Origin: an uncultured Tateyamaria sp.
GTDB lineage: Bacteria; Pseudomonadota; Alphaproteobacteria; Rhodobacterales; Rhodobacteraceae
Length of the DNA: 64,000 nucleotides
Direction of reading: 5' to 3'
NCBI RefSeq assembly: GCF_947503045.1
Contig: NZ_CANNCF010000002.1
Coordinates: 434,001-498,000, forward strand
The translations under genes and the position numbers were made by a program. The notes under the pieces were generated by a model. It worked only from the letters and a program-made list of their open reading frames with translations, was not told where the DNA came from and searched no databases. The number at the start of each line of letters is the position of its first letter. Position 1 is the first letter of the stretch. Below are positions 8,463-17,462 of the stretch, one piece after another.

Positions 8463-9518
8463 TCAGCCCGCCGCTACCGCCGATCCACAGGTTGTGCAAT
8501 CGGGTCGGCGCTTCAGCGCAATTTTGCGGCTTTCGCCGTAAAGTGCATCGTAAATCACCATCTCGCCGCGCAAAGGTGCACCCGCCCCGGTGATTAATTT
8601 GATCGCCTCGACCGCCATCATCGACCCGACCACGCCGGGCAGCGGGCCAATCACTCCCGCCTCGGCGCAGGACGGGGCCAATTCGGGGGCCGGGGCCTCA
8701 GGGAACACGCAAGCATAACAGGGCGCATCGCGGGCGGGATCAAAGACGCTCACTTGCCCTTCCCATTGCGTGAGTGCCCCGGAGATCAGCGGCAACCCGG
8801 CCCTTACCGCCGCCGCGTTCACCAGATAGCGGGTGTCGAAATTATCTGTCCCGTCGATCACCAGATCGAAATCAGCAAACAGCTCGTCCACGATGTCCGG
8901 GGTCAGGCAGCGGTGATAGGGGCGCACTTTGACAAAGGGGTTTTGGGCCTGCATGGCGGCATGCGCGGAAAACACCTTGGGCGTGCCGATTTGCACATCC
9001 GTGTGAATGACCTGCCGCTGCAGGTTTGCGTTTTCAACCAGATCATCGTCGATCACGCCAATGGTCCCGACACCTGCTGCCGCCAGATATTGCAGCACCG
9101 GTGCGCCAAGCCCCCCGGCACCGACCACAAGCACGCGCGCGGCCTTGAGTGCCTTCTGGCCCGTTCCGCCCACTTCACGCAGCACGATATGGCGGGCATA
9201 GCGGTTCAATTCGGTATCGGTGAACGCGCCTGTCTGTTTGGGTTCAGCCTTGGCCTCTGCGGCCTCGACGCGCGCGCGCAAGCGGCGCAGGACCAGGCGA
9301 TATGCGTAGACCAGAACGGCAAAGCCTCCCAAAATCAGCCAGAAATCCGGGCTTTCCCCGGTGGCCAGACGCACCGGATGCGCATCCGGCAAAGCCACCT
9401 GCAGGGCAAGGACAACCACATACAAAAGGCCGATCATGTTCCAGCGCGCGCGGGTGGGCACCTTCATTATCGCCCCCGCGCCCCAAAGTACAGCCGCCAG
9501 ACCAAGAACCAGAACCAT
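8463..9518 (-). CDS. HesA/MoeB/ThiF-family adenylyltransferase with an N-terminal membrane domain
   Basis: The C-terminal 250 residues form an E1-like sulfur-carrier adenylyltransferase: ATP-binding GAGGLG at 133-138, DNFDTRY for the acyl-adenylate pocket, and two CxxC pairs (CYAC and CTTC) for structural zinc. Such enzymes activate the C-terminal Gly-Gly of MoaD or ThiS. Unlike textbook MoeB, about 80 residues precede the domain and include three hydrophobic segments (about 2-18, 25-43, 59-78), which would tether it to the inner membrane. No rhodanese domain follows. The start codon overlaps the dut stop (TGATG). MoeB versus ThiF role cannot be decided here. Confidence 0.88.
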   Translation of the reverse strand: MVLVLGLAAVLWGAGAIMKVPTRARWNMIGLLYVVVLALQVALPDAHPVRLATGESPDFWLILGGFAVLVYAYRLVLRRLRARVEAAEAKAEPKQTGAFTDTELNRYARHIVLREVGGTGQKALKAARVLVVGAGGLGAPVLQYLAAAGVGTIGVIDDDLVENANLQRQVIHTDVQIGTPKVFSAHAAMQAQNPFVKVRPYHRCLTPDIVDELFADFDLVIDGTDNFDTRYLVNAAAVRAGLPLISGALTQWEGQVSVFDPARDAPCYACVFPEAPAPELAPSCAEAGVIGPLPGVVGSMMAVEAIKLITGAGAPLRGEMVIYDALYGESRKIALKRRPDCTTCGSAVAAG

Positions 9519-9979
9519 CAGCCGCGCCCCGTCGAGCCGAACCCGCCCGTGCCGCGGTCGGTGTCTTCAAGGCCGTCCACCTCGACAAAGGAGGCCTGCA
9601 CGACCGGGGCCAGCACCATCTGCGCGATGCGCATGCCATGGGTGACTTCGAAGGCTGCGTCAGAAGTGTTCAGCACGATCACCCCCACCTCGCCGCGATA
9701 GTCGCTGTCAATGGTGCCGGGGCTGTTGACCAGCGCGATCCCGTGTTTCAGCGCAAGGCCAGAACGCGGGCGCACCTGCACCTCGAACCCATGCGGAATG
9801 GCCATGGCGAGCCCCGTCGGGATCAGCGCTCGCGCGCCCGGCGCAATCACAACGGCCCGGCCATCGGGGAAATTCGCACGCATATCCGCCCCCGCAGCAC
9901 CGGGGGTTTCATAGGCAGGCAGGGGGATCGACGCATCCGACCCCGCAACCCGCATCAGTTTCAAAGCAACCGAATCCAT
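9518..9979 (-). CDS. dut: Deoxyuridine 5'-triphosphate nucleotidohydrolase (dUTPase)
   Basis: Trimeric dUTPase (153 aa) that converts dUTP to dUMP and pyrophosphate, keeping uracil out of DNA and feeding thymidylate synthesis. The five family motifs are in order: AGADMRA, PRSGLA, the uracil-binding [10 protein letters not shown] with the catalytic Asp, RIAQMVL, and the Gly-rich tail [10 protein letters not shown] that closes over the active site. A longer frame reaches 10111, but the ATG at 9979 with GGCAGGG upstream gives the normal length. It is tightly linked to coaBC upstream (46 bp), a neighbour arrangement also seen in other bacteria. Confidence 0.97.
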   Translation of the reverse strand: MDSVALKLMRVAGSDASIPLPAYETPGAAGADMRANFPDGRAVVIAPGARALIPTGLAMAIPHGFEVQVRPRSGLALKHGIALVNSPGTIDSDYRGEVGVIVLNTSDAAFEVTHGMRIAQMVLAPVVQASFVEVDGLEDTDRGTGGFGSTGRG

Positions 9980-10025
9980 TTTCACCCTGCCAAATACCCT
10001 CAAATCCCGCCGCGACGAGAGATGA

Positions 10026-11228
10026 TCAGGCCAGCGCGTCCGCGATGCGCTGCGCCAGTTTCGTGGCGACGTCCTGTTTGGACATGCGCGGCCAAGTCTC
10101 GGCCCCCGCATCCGAAATCAGGATCACCGCGTTTTCCGACCCGCCCATGATGCCCGTTTCGGGGGACACATCATTGGCCACGATCCAGTCACAGCCCTTG
10201 CGCGCCCGCTTGGCCGTTGCGTTGTCCACGACATCATTGGTTTCAGCGGCAAATCCGACCACAAGGCCCGGGCGGCCCGTGCCCATCTGCGCGACCTCGG
10301 CCAGAATGTCGGGGTTTTCCGCGAACTGTAAGGCGGGCATGTTGCCCGCCACTTTCTTGAGCTTTTTATCGCTTGCGCCCTCGACCCGCCAATCGGCCAC
10401 GGCGGCGGCAAAGACAGCGGCATCCACCGGCAGCGCCGCGCTCACGGCCTCTTTCATCCCTTGTGCGGTCTCAACGGCCACGACCTGCGCGCCCACAGGC
10501 GGCGCCACATCCGCAGGGCCCGTGACAAAGATCACCTCGGCCCCCAGATCCAGCAAGGCCCGCCCCAGTGCCGCGCCTTGCGCCCCGGACGAGCGGTTGG
10601 CGATATAGCGGACCGGATCGATAGGTTCATGCGTGGGTCCCGAGGTCACCAGTACCCGCTTGCCCGACAAGGGGCGGGGGCCAAAATGCGCCTCGACAGC
10701 GGCGATGATTTCAAGTGGTTCGGACATGCGCCCGGGCCCATATTCTCCGCAGGCCATGTCGCCCTTGTTGGGGCCGACGATGCTGACGCCATCGGCCACG
10801 ATCTGCGCCAGATTGCGCTGGGTCGCGGGATGATCCCACATACGGACATTCATCGCTGGCGCCACCATCACCGGCGTATCGGTGGCCAGCAATAGGGTCG
10901 AGGCCAGATCATCCGCGCGCCCTTGCGCCATCTTGGCCATGATGTCCGCCGTGGCCGGAGCCACAAGGATCAGATCGGCTGAGCGGGACAGCTGGATATG
11001 ACCCATCTCGGCCTCATCCGTCAGATCAAACAGGTCGCGATAGACCTTTTCCCCGGCAAGCGCCGACACCGACAGGGGCGTCACAAACTGTTCGGCGGCG
11101 CGGGTCAGAACGGGGGTCACCGCCGCACCGCGTTCGCGCAAACGCCGGATCAGGTCGAGCCCCTTATAGGCCGCGATCCCCCCCGTCAGGATCAGCAATA
11201 TGCGTTTGTCTTGCAGCATGGTTTTCAT
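10026..11228 (-). CDS. coaBC: Bifunctional phosphopantothenoylcysteine decarboxylase/synthetase CoaBC
   Basis: Two-domain flavoprotein of coenzyme A synthesis (400 aa). Residues 1-180 form the FMN-binding decarboxylase with the catalytic His77 (GHIQL) and Cys160 in the substrate clamp [12 protein letters not shown]. Residues 190-400 form the CTP-dependent synthetase with KLKK at 289-292, whose first Lys corresponds to E. coli Lys289, and the FAAET motif. The SSGxxG turn at about 213-218 has Ala where E. coli has Lys. An internal ATG at 11219 is an alternative start. It is followed by dut on the same strand. Confidence 0.96.
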   Translation of the reverse strand: MKTMLQDKRILLILTGGIAAYKGLDLIRRLRERGAAVTPVLTRAAEQFVTPLSVSALAGEKVYRDLFDLTDEAEMGHIQLSRSADLILVAPATADIMAKMAQGRADDLASTLLLATDTPVMVAPAMNVRMWDHPATQRNLAQIVADGVSIVGPNKGDMACGEYGPGRMSEPLEIIAAVEAHFGPRPLSGKRVLVTSGPTHEPIDPVRYIANRSSGAQGAALGRALLDLGAEVIFVTGPADVAPPVGAQVVAVETAQGMKEAVSAALPVDAAVFAAAVADWRVEGASDKKLKKVAGNMPALQFAENPDILAEVAQMGTGRPGLVVGFAAETNDVVDNATAKRARKGCDWIVANDVSPETGIMGGSENAVILISDAGAETWPRMSKQDVATKLAQRIADALA

Positions 11229-11275
11229 GTCCCGCCAAGCTTTATCGCTGCGACCTTACGGCGATGCACCGCCAA

Positions 11276-11340
11276 GGGCCAGCCCATCCGCATCCGGGGC
11301 CAGCCCCCACGCGCTGACGCGCGCTCCCCCGGGATTTTTT
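11276..11340. repeat. GC-rich hairpin block between chaN-like gene and coaBC
   Basis: GGGCCAGCCC (11276-11285) recurs as GGGGCCAGCCCC (11296-11307), which is itself a stem with a CA centre. It is followed by CGCG-CTGA-CGCG and by CCCCGGGATTTTTT at 11326-11340. On the plus strand the T-run would fit a terminator, but both flanking genes run on the minus strand. It looks like an intergenic structured repeat rather than a gene. Confidence 0.4.
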
Positions 11341-11361
11341 CAAAACAGAGAAGGGGACGGG

Positions 11362-12165
11362 TCAGTCTGCAGTCTGCAAGGCCGTGCAAGGGTCTGCCCG
11401 GTCGGGGCGCGGGGCGTCATTGATCTGGATATCGAATTGACCCGCAGGCGCGGCCCCTGCCTCGCCCTGTCCGATCGCCACCACATCAAGGTCGGGGCGC
11501 ACGCGGGCCAGATAGGTCGGCACACCCCAATCGGTGCGCGCATGACCGTTGCCGGTGATGAGAACAACCGGGGTGCCATAGGTATCGACGGCTACGATCA
11601 CAGTGCGGGCAAAGGCGGCGTCGCGCAGGCGTTGCGCCTCCACCATCCCGCCCATCATCTCGAGCGGCATGGCGGCGCAATGAGCCTCGAATTGCAACGC
11701 TTCGCGCGCCGTCTGCTGCGCCTCCGGCACAGGTTCGGTCAGGCCATAGCGCGCGGCATCAGGGCCAAAGACCGCCGCCGCTCCCTCGCCAAACGCGCCG
11801 CGCATGTCCGCACGGGGCAGGGCCGCGCCGATGATCATCGTACTGCGCGACAGAACACCCGCATAGTCGGCGATGTTGGTCCAGTGAAAGCCCGCACTCG
11901 CAGCCTCCATCGCGGCAGGATCGCGCGACACATTTGCAAGCTGTGTCGCCTCGTCGGGCGTCAGCATTTCAAAGACGACAGCCTTTGGCGCGATCTGCTC
12001 AAGAGCGTCCGCCTGCACGTGATGATGGCGCGGGTTGTCGTGAAACTCCCCAATGATCACCACATCCCCGTCAATCTCCGACCACAGTACAGAGGCATAA
12101 ACGACAAACGCGGATGCAATCAGGGCACCCGCGCTCAAAATTCCGCTGTGAAACAACCTGCTCAT
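11362..12165 (-). CDS. ChaN-family (DUF399) haem-binding-type protein
   Basis: Secreted or membrane-anchored protein of 267 aa with the Tiki/ChaN-like fold. The two diagnostic stretches are GEFHDNPRHH near residue 38 and LITGNGHAR near residue 200; in Campylobacter ChaR/ChaN relatives this fold binds haem for iron uptake. An N-terminal hydrophobic stretch (about 8-28) fits a signal anchor; no clear lipobox Cys is seen. The ATG overlaps the rpoH stop by 4 bp, so it is probably translated from the same transcript. The haem role is family knowledge, not shown here. Confidence 0.8.
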   Translation of the reverse strand: MSRLFHSGILSAGALIASAFVVYASVLWSEIDGDVVIIGEFHDNPRHHHVQADALEQIAPKAVVFEMLTPDEATQLANVSRDPAAMEAASAGFHWTNIADYAGVLSRSTMIIGAALPRADMRGAFGEGAAAVFGPDAARYGLTEPVPEAQQTAREALQFEAHCAAMPLEMMGGMVEAQRLRDAAFARTVIVAVDTYGTPVVLITGNGHARTDWGVPTYLARVRPDLDVVAIGQGEAGAAPAGQFDIQINDAPRPDRADPCTALQTAD

Positions 12166-13049
12166 ACGAGGAAGTGATGCACCTCTCGGCTCTGGTTTTC
12201 CAGCGACTTGCGCATCTTGCCAAATGCGGCGGCCTCCAATTGGCGGACGCGCTCCTTGGACAGGTTCAACTCTTCGCCGAGGCTTTCCAGAGTGCGGGGC
12301 TGATCACGCAGCTTGCGCTCGCGCACGATGAAGCGTTCACGCTCGTTCAGGGAATTGAGCGCTGACAACAACCACGCACGCAGCTGTTCGGTGTCGTGGC
12401 TGTGCTCCACCATCTCTTCGGCCTGCGCGCTTTCATCGACCAGGGCATCGATCCACTCGCGGCCCTCATCTTCGACCGATTGGGTTGCGTTGAGCGAATA
12501 GTCAGAGCCCGAAAGGCGCCCCTCCATCATCTCGACATCGTGCAGGGGCACGCCAATCTCGGTCGAGATCATCTGGCGCATCTGGTGCTTGTCCAGCACC
12601 TCGCCAGCGGCGGCACTTTCACGCTCAAGGCGGGCCTGCACCCGGCGCATGTTGAAAAACAGGGACTTTTGGGACGAGGTCGACCCGGTCCGCACCATCG
12701 ACCAGTTGCGCATCACATAGTCCTGGATGGACGCCTTGATCCACCAGACGGCATATGTGGAAAAACGCACGCCCCGGTCGGGGTCGAACTTGTCTGCTGC
12801 CTTCATCAGCCCCAGACCTGCTTCCTGAATCAGGTCGTTCATGGGCGCGCCATAGCGTTTGAATTTCGATGCCATCGAAATGGCCAGACGCATATAGGCA
12901 GTGATCAGGCGGTGCAGGGCGGCTTCGTCCCGGTCGTCACGCCAGGCATAGGCAAGGCGCAATTCGGTTTCGGCATCCAGCAGTTCGGCTTTCATCGCTG
13001 TTCGCGACAACGAAAAGTCTCTGGCAGTGTCCAATGGCATCTCAATCAT
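12162..13049 (-). CDS. rpoH: RNA polymerase sigma-32 family factor RpoH
   Basis: Sigma-70 family factor of the heat-shock class (295 aa). Region 2 includes the core-binding DLIQEAGLGLMKAADKFDP and the promoter-melting FSTYAVWWIKASIQDYVMRNW segments. The RpoH-box-like sequence SLFFNMRRV follows near residue 130, and region 4 carries the helix-turn-helix ESLGEELNLSKERVRQLE. Many Rhodobacterales have two RpoH paralogues, one also used in singlet-oxygen response; which one this is cannot be settled without comparison. An alternative start is the Met at residue 4. The gene is divergent from cobU and overlaps the chaN-like gene downstream. Confidence 0.92.
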   Translation of the reverse strand: MIEMPLDTARDFSLSRTAMKAELLDAETELRLAYAWRDDRDEAALHRLITAYMRLAISMASKFKRYGAPMNDLIQEAGLGLMKAADKFDPDRGVRFSTYAVWWIKASIQDYVMRNWSMVRTGSTSSQKSLFFNMRRVQARLERESAAAGEVLDKHQMRQMISTEIGVPLHDVEMMEGRLSGSDYSLNATQSVEDEGREWIDALVDESAQAEEMVEHSHDTEQLRAWLLSALNSLNERERFIVRERKLRDQPRTLESLGEELNLSKERVRQLEAAAFGKMRKSLENQSREVHHFLV

Positions 13050-13132
13050 CCCCCTGTGGATGTTATGCTTGTTTTGCGCACTTGATATGATTACGCACGT
13101 GATCGCCTATTGGTTCACTCATGAGGTCAAAA

Positions 13133-13654
13133 ATGTTGCCTTCCCTGACCTTCGTGCTAGGCGGTGCCGCGTCCGGAAAATCGCAAATAGCAGAAAATAT
13201 AATAATTAACAGCGGGTTAACACCTGTGTATCTGGCAACAGCGCGCATTTGGGATGATGAGATTCAAACCAAGGTCGACGCGCACCGCGCCCGGCGCGGG
13301 CCCGACTGGATCACGATCAATGCCGAAACCGACATTGCCACGCCGCTGGCTCAGGCAACACCCGATCAGGCGGTGCTCTTGGATTGTGCAACCATGTGGC
13401 TGACCAACACCATGCTGGACGAGCGCGATCTCGGGGCCGCGCAAAACACGCTGCTCACAGCGCTTGCCGCCTGCACTGCCCCTTTGGTCGTCGTCTCAAA
13501 CGAGGTCGGGCAAGGCATCGTGCCGGACAACGCACTCACCCGTCAATTTCGGGAGGCGCAAGGGCGGCTCAACATCGCGCTCGCAGCACAGGCCGACCGT
13601 GTCCTGCACGTGGTCGCCGGGCTCTCGCGCACGCTCAAGGGCGACCCGCTATGA
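13133..13654 (+). CDS. cobU: Adenosylcobinamide kinase / adenosylcobinamide-phosphate guanylyltransferase
   Basis: Bifunctional enzyme of cobalamin nucleotide-loop assembly (CobU, called CobP in aerobic producers). Residues 10-17 form the P-loop GGAASGKS; HRARRG near residue 50 contains the guanylylated His of the family, and VSNEVGQGIVP near residue 120 is the third signature. An upstream ATG at 13121 is in frame, but GAGG at 13123-13126 is well spaced for the ATG at 13133, giving 173 aa. The 3' end overlaps the phosphatase gene by 4 bp (ATGA). No cobalamin riboswitch is apparent upstream. Confidence 0.92.
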   Translation: MLPSLTFVLGGAASGKSQIAENIIINSGLTPVYLATARIWDDEIQTKVDAHRARRGPDWITINAETDIATPLAQATPDQAVLLDCATMWLTNTMLDERDLGAAQNTLLTALAACTAPLVVVSNEVGQGIVPDNALTRQFREAQGRLNIALAAQADRVLHVVAGLSRTLKGDPL

Positions 13655-14223
13655 CAACCTGGCACTGGGTACGCCACGGCCCCACCCATCAAAAAAGCTT
13701 TACCGGCTGGCGCGACGCCCCTGCCGATCTGTCCGACAACGCGGCGCTGGAGCGTCTCAGCGCGCACTTGCCGCATACCGCACTTGTCATCTCATCGGAC
13801 CTCACACGATCGGTCGACACTGCATCGGCCATCCAGGGCAACCGCACCCGCCTGCCCCATGATCCGGCCCTGCGCGAATTCCACTTCGGCACCTGGGACG
13901 GGGTCGGATTTGCCACCGTCTCCGACTGGCACCCCGACCTCAGCCGCGCCTATTGGGAGGACCCCGGCGATCACACCCCGCCCGGCGGTGAAAGCTGGAA
14001 CGCCTCGGCCGCCCGCGTGGCCACGGCCGTGCGCCGGGTCGAGGCGGCCTATCCAAAGGCGCATATCATCGCCGTTGCCCATTTCGGCGTTATCCTGACA
14101 CAGGTGCAGGCGGTGCTAGGCATATCAGCCAAGGACGTGCTGGCGCAAAAGATCGACAACCTGTCCGTGACCACTCTGCTGCCCGGCAAGGGCAAGGCAA
14201 CACATATCAATCACTGTCCGTGA
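13651..14223 (+). CDS. Histidine phosphatase family protein, probable alpha-ribazole phosphatase
   Basis: Phosphoglycerate-mutase-like phosphatase of 190 aa. The catalytic histidine is in VRHGPTH at residues 7-13; a second core His is in AVAHFG near residue 150, and Arg/Glu positions lie in SDLTRSVDTA and LREFHFG. Translational coupling to cobU suggests it is CobC, which removes the 5'-phosphate of alpha-ribazole phosphate in cobalamin assembly. The assignment to CobC is by context; the fold alone would fit many histidine phosphatases. Confidence 0.8.
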   Translation: MTTWHWVRHGPTHQKSFTGWRDAPADLSDNAALERLSAHLPHTALVISSDLTRSVDTASAIQGNRTRLPHDPALREFHFGTWDGVGFATVSDWHPDLSRAYWEDPGDHTPPGGESWNASAARVATAVRRVEAAYPKAHIIAVAHFGVILTQVQAVLGISAKDVLAQKIDNLSVTTLLPGKGKATHINHCP

Positions 14224-14283
14224 TGGCCCGTGCCACAAATCAGCGTTGGTCAAAACGGCTCTGCAACGCATAGCGTCCGACCC

Positions 14284-14961
14284 ATGACATATGACCTCTA
14301 TATCGGCGATCGCACCTTCTCGAGCTGGTCCCTGCGCGGCTGGCTGATGATGGAGAAATTCAACATCCCCCACCGCACCCATCTGGTCGGGCTCTATTCC
14401 GGCACCATGGCCGATGACCTCGCCCCGCTGGCACCCGCACGGCTGGTCCCGGCGATGAGGACCCCGGAGGGCACCGTGGTGGGCGAATCCATGGCCATGG
14501 CCGAAACACTGGCAGAGGCGTTCCCGGATCGCGGCATGTGGCCAACGGATGCAGGCGCGCGGGCCACAGCGCGGTGGATCTGCGCTGAAATGGCCAGCGG
14601 TTTCTCAGCCCTCAGAGGCGAGTGCCCGATGCAGTTGCAGCACATCAATGTGGGCTTTCCAGCCTCCGACGCCGTCCGCGCGGATCTTGCACGGATCGAA
14701 ACGCTCTGGACCCACGCAGCAGCATTCAAATCAGACGGCCCGTGGCTGTTCGGAGCACACTCCCTCGCTGACACGTTCTATGCCCCGGTCTGCGCCCGGA
14801 TCATCGGCTATGACCTGCCGGTCAGCGACGCGGCGCGGGCCTATTGCGCAACCACGATCAACGATCGCGCCTTCAAGGCTTGGCGGGCCGAAGGACAAAA
14901 GATCACCTACGACCCCTTTCCTTACGACATGGGCGTGCCAACAGCAGATTGGCCAACTTGA
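14284..14961 (+). CDS. Glutathione S-transferase family protein
   Basis: Cytosolic GST-like protein (225 aa). The N-terminal thioredoxin-fold domain has TFSSWSLRGWL, with the Ser that activates glutathione in many bacterial and zeta-like GSTs, the cis-Pro region ARLVPAM, and the GES motif (VGESMAM) that binds the glutamyl part of glutathione. The helical C-terminal domain includes the N-capping FGAHSLADTFYAP. I use the ATG at 14284 because the longer frame begins with a non-homologous leader. Substrate unknown. Confidence 0.88.
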   Translation: MTYDLYIGDRTFSSWSLRGWLMMEKFNIPHRTHLVGLYSGTMADDLAPLAPARLVPAMRTPEGTVVGESMAMAETLAEAFPDRGMWPTDAGARATARWICAEMASGFSALRGECPMQLQHINVGFPASDAVRADLARIETLWTHAAAFKSDGPWLFGAHSLADTFYAPVCARIIGYDLPVSDAARAYCATTINDRAFKAWRAEGQKITYDPFPYDMGVPTADWPT

Positions 14962-15063
14962 CCTTCATTGTTCCACAAATATGCATGCGCCCTTTCCACA
15001 CGCGTTAACCAATCATAAACCAAGCCCGACTAGCCATTAACCCTGTTCGAACGGGGGTAATCC

Positions 15064-16575
15064 ATGGTGACGCGGGCCTATTCAGTGGCATTTCAGGGGG
15101 TCGAGGCCCGCGAGGTCGAGGTGCAATGCGCCATGACGCCCGGCCTGCCTGCCTTTTCCATCGTCGGCCTGCCGGACAAGGCCGTATCCGAAGCCCGCGA
15201 GCGGGTGCGCGCAGCCCTCACGGCCATGTCCATTGCTCTGCCGTCCAAGCGGATCACGATCAACCTCTCGCCGGCAGACCTGCCCAAGGAAGGCTCCCAT
15301 TTCGACCTGCCCATCGCGCTGTCTCTGCTCGCCAGCCTCGGCATCCTGCCCGCCGATGCGGTCGAAGGGACGGTGGCCTTGGGCGAATTGTCCCTGGACG
15401 GCACGCTTGTGCCCGTGCTCGGCGCACTGCCCGCCGCCATGGCGGCCGCAGAACAGGATCGCGGCTTGCTCTGCCCCGCCGGGTCGGGATCAGAGGCCGC
15501 TTGGGTCGATGCCACCCGCGTCATCGCGGCAGCCACACTGGCGGATGTCGTGCGCCACTACACCGGTCAGGTCCCGCTCGAACCAGCCAAGGCCGGGCAC
15601 ATCGCCAACGGCACCGGCCTGCCTGACCTGCGCGACGTCAAGGGACAGGAACGCGCCAAACGTGCGCTCGAAGTGGCCGCCGCCGGGCGCCATCACCTCC
15701 TGATGGTCGGCACGCCAGGCTCGGGCAAATCCATGCTGGCCGCACGCCTGCCCGGCATCCTGCCGCCGCTTTCCGCGATGGAAGCGCTGGAAACCTCGAT
15801 GATCCACTCACTCGCCGGACTGCTCGATGCGGGCGGAATTTCCATGGACCGCCCCTTTCGCGAACCCCACCACACGGCCTCGATGGCCGCGATCATCGGC
15901 GGCGGGCGCGGCGCGAAACCGGGCGAAGTCTCCCTCGCTCACAACGGCGTGCTGTTCATGGACGAGTTCCCCGAATTCCCGCGCACCGTGCTCGAAACCC
16001 TGCGCCAGCCCATCGAAACAGGCGAAGTGATGATCGCACGCGCCAACAACCATGTGAAATACCCCTGCCGCTTCATGCTGGTGGCGGCGGCCAACCCCTG
16101 CAAATGCGGATACCTCTCCGAACCCGCTCGGGCCTGCGGACGGGCCCCGGCTTGCGGAGACGACTACATGGGACGGATTTCTGGGCCGCTGATGGACCGC
16201 TTCGATCTGCGCGTAGATGTCCCACCCGTCAGCTATACCGACCTCGATCTGCCCAGTTCCGGCGACAGCTCAGCCGAGGTTGCCGCCCGCGTCGCAACGG
16301 CGCGCCAAGTCCAGATCGCAAGGTTTGACGGCTCGGCCCTGCGCTGCAATGCCGACCTCACAGGCGGTGCCCTGGACGAAATGGCGGCACCGGATGAGGA
16401 AGGACGCACCCTGCTCACCCGCGTGGCCGACCGGTTCGGCCTCTCCGCGCGCGGGTATCACCGGGTCCTGCGGGTGGCGCGCACCATCGCCGATCTCGAC
16501 GGTTCAGACGGAGTGCGCAAATCCCACGTGGCAGAGGCAGTCAGCTACCGCGTCGGCACATTGGCCGCGGTCTGA
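15064..16575 (+). CDS. comM: YifB/ComM family Mg-chelatase-like AAA+ ATPase
   Basis: Hexameric AAA+ helicase-like protein (503 aa). The N-terminal Lon-protease-like S5 domain fold (about 1-170) is followed by the ChlI-type AAA core with Walker A GTPGSGKSM near residue 220, Walker B LFMDEFPEF near 300 and a zinc-finger-like Cys cluster in the NPCKCGYL region. In Vibrio, ComM promotes branch migration during natural transformation. In Rhodobacterales it could serve transformation or uptake of gene-transfer-agent DNA. The 3' end overlaps the convergent hydrolase gene by 31 bp. Confidence 0.93.
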   Translation: MVTRAYSVAFQGVEAREVEVQCAMTPGLPAFSIVGLPDKAVSEARERVRAALTAMSIALPSKRITINLSPADLPKEGSHFDLPIALSLLASLGILPADAVEGTVALGELSLDGTLVPVLGALPAAMAAAEQDRGLLCPAGSGSEAAWVDATRVIAAATLADVVRHYTGQVPLEPAKAGHIANGTGLPDLRDVKGQERAKRALEVAAAGRHHLLMVGTPGSGKSMLAARLPGILPPLSAMEALETSMIHSLAGLLDAGGISMDRPFREPHHTASMAAIIGGGRGAKPGEVSLAHNGVLFMDEFPEFPRTVLETLRQPIETGEVMIARANNHVKYPCRFMLVAAANPCKCGYLSEPARACGRAPACGDDYMGRISGPLMDRFDLRVDVPPVSYTDLDLPSSGDSSAEVAARVATARQVQIARFDGSALRCNADLTGGALDEMAAPDEEGRTLLTRVADRFGLSARGYHRVLRVARTIADLDGSDGVRKSHVAEAVSYRVGTLAAV

Positions 16576-17462
16576 GCCGCGATCCAGGCCGCAAGCTGAT
16601 CCAGCGTCGCCTTGGCCTCTGGGATCAGGTTGTGAAACAGCGGCCAGACATGGGGCAGGTCACGCTCGACACTCAGATCAACAGCCACACCATGCGCCGT
16701 CAAGCGCTCGGCAAGGCGGCGCGTGTCATCTAACAGGATTTCCGTGTCACCAACCGCAAGCCACACGGGCGGCGCACCCGCATAGGCCGCAAACAGCGGG
16801 CTGGCACGCGGATCGTCCGCCGGATGGCCGCGCAAATACATCTCTTTCATCTCGCTCATGCGCGAGGCGGGCAACACCACGTCCGCATCTGCATTGGTGA
16901 CAAAGCTGTCCCCCGATGCGGTCAAATCGGTCAACGGCGACAGACAAAACACACCTGCAGGCTTGGGCAGGCCCCGCTCCAGCACGTCGGCCAACACCGC
17001 CAAGGCAAGGTTTCCCCCCGCGCTGTCCCCACCGATCACCACGTCACCGGGCGCCACGCCCTCATCCAGCAGGGCAAGATAGGCGGCAACACTGTGGTCC
17101 AGTGATTGCGGAAACACCGCCTCGGGCGACAGAGGATAACGGGGCAGAACGGCGGTGGCGCCCACACGCTTGGCCAGCGTGGCCAGCATCGCGGCATGCG
17201 TGCGCGGACTGCCAAACACATGCCCGCCGCCGTGCAGATACAGGATATGGCAAGGGCCAGCACCGGCATTTGGGGCAATGCGCAGCGCAGGCGCACCGGC
17301 CAGATCGCGCCAGACCTGTGCCATGCCGACGGGGGCGTGGAAAAACAGGCGCGCCTTGAACTCCAGACTGCGGCGCAGCGCAGCAGGATCACTGGCACGG
17401 GCCAGAAACGTCTTTTCCGTCCAGCGCAACCAGCCGTTCAAAATCCGGGCGCGCAGGCTCAT
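16545..17462 (-). CDS. Alpha/beta hydrolase of the hormone-sensitive-lipase (esterase/acetyl-hydrolase) family
   Basis: Serine esterase of about 305 aa. The HSL oxyanion-hole motif HGGGHVFG lies near residue 78 and the nucleophile elbow GDSAGGN near 147. The catalytic Asp is likely in AVGDTEILLDD and the His in DLPHVWPLF. I prefer the ATG at 17462 over the GTG at 17468 because it gives an ATGA overlap with gshB. It is likely cotranslated with gshB, but no functional link is evident. Its 3' end crosses 31 bp into the end of comM on the other strand. Confidence 0.87.
   Translation of the reverse strand: MSLRARILNGWLRWTEKTFLARASDPAALRRSLEFKARLFFHAPVGMAQVWRDLAGAPALRIAPNAGAGPCHILYLHGGGHVFGSPRTHAAMLATLAKRVGATAVLPRYPLSPEAVFPQSLDHSVAAYLALLDEGVAPGDVVIGGDSAGGNLALAVLADVLERGLPKPAGVFCLSPLTDLTASGDSFVTNADADVVLPASRMSEMKEMYLRGHPADDPRASPLFAAYAGAPPVWLAVGDTEILLDDTRRLAERLTAHGVAVDLSVERDLPHVWPLFHNLIPEAKATLDQLAAWIAAQTAANVPTR

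Noticed and set aside
11326-11340. CCCCGGGATTTTTT as a plus-strand terminator
   Set aside because: Both flanking genes are on the minus strand, so no known transcript would use it; kept only as a repeat-like block.
13050-13132. Possible cobalamin riboswitch before cobU
   Set aside because: The spacer to rpoH is only about 80 bp and lacks the B12-box; too short for a full riboswitch.
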